DNA from: Heliocidaris tuberculata
Taxonomy: Eukaryota; Echinodermata; Echinoidea; Camarodonta; Echinometridae
Length of the DNA: 64,000 nt
Reading direction: 5' to 3'
NCBI GenBank assembly: GCA_025618425.1
Contig: CM046832.1
Span: 68,927,707-68,991,706, forward strand
Part shown: positions 63,974 through 64,000 of the stretch, one piece after another
How positions within the stretch are numbered: position 1 is the stretch's first letter
Layout of the letters: every line of letters begins with the position of its first letter
Made by a program: the position numbers and the translations under genes
The notes under the pieces: model-generated
What the model was told of the DNA's origin: nothing
What the model saw: only the letters and a program-made list of their open reading frames with translations
Database searches by the model: none

Positions 63974-64000
63974 TCTGCAGAAGTCAATTTCAACAGAAAC

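Overview
The window looks like a deuterostome animal genome, most likely an echinoderm and probably a sea urchin (inferred). It is AT-rich and has small exons with GT-AG introns. It is crowded with short inverted-repeat transposons, ACATGTACATGT palindromes and G/C homopolymers. There is no sign of bacterial, viral or organellar organisation. All coding evidence is on the + strand and belongs to two genes; nearly all other long ORFs are chance frames or repeat sequence.

Layout. Positions 312-10712 hold the last five coding exons of the cohesin ATPase SMC1 (244 residues: end of the coiled coil, ABC signature, Walker B, C-terminus). About 13.3-19.3 kb is intergenic and rich in foldback repeats. 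Positions 19370-52529 hold a complete fibulin-1 gene: signal peptide, anaphylatoxin-like cysteine modules, twelve EGF modules on twelve phase-1 exons, then two alternative C-terminal modules. One is a single exon at 46123 (fibulin-1C type, 802 aa). The other is three exons at 49341, 51814 and 52372 (fibulin-1D type, 816 aa). Both accept the same split codon from exon 15. From 52.5 kb to the end there is no host gene, only a repeat graveyard: foldback elements, a 946-bp near-identical tandem duplication, and inverted Penelope-like retroelement ends that encode a decayed GIY-YIG endonuclease and carry later insertions.

How the genes relate. SMC1 acts in the nucleus (cohesin) and fibulin-1 in the extracellular matrix, so no shared pathway is implied. 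Their adjacency is nevertheless notable, because as I recall human SMC1B and FBLN1 are close neighbours on chromosome 22. The fibulin gene appears to preserve the C/D alternative-end architecture known in vertebrates and nematodes, with more EGF modules than human fibulin-1.

The most informative other signals are nested transposons whose insertion sites can be proved inside the window, because a sister copy or opposite palindrome arm supplies the empty site. Also notable are a GC-AG intron, a Helitron/Helentron-like element with internal ~165-bp tandem repeats, telomere-like repeats carried by a short inverted-repeat element, and a possible 5.7-kb transposon filling the largest fibulin intron. 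I did not find a clearly new biochemical system.
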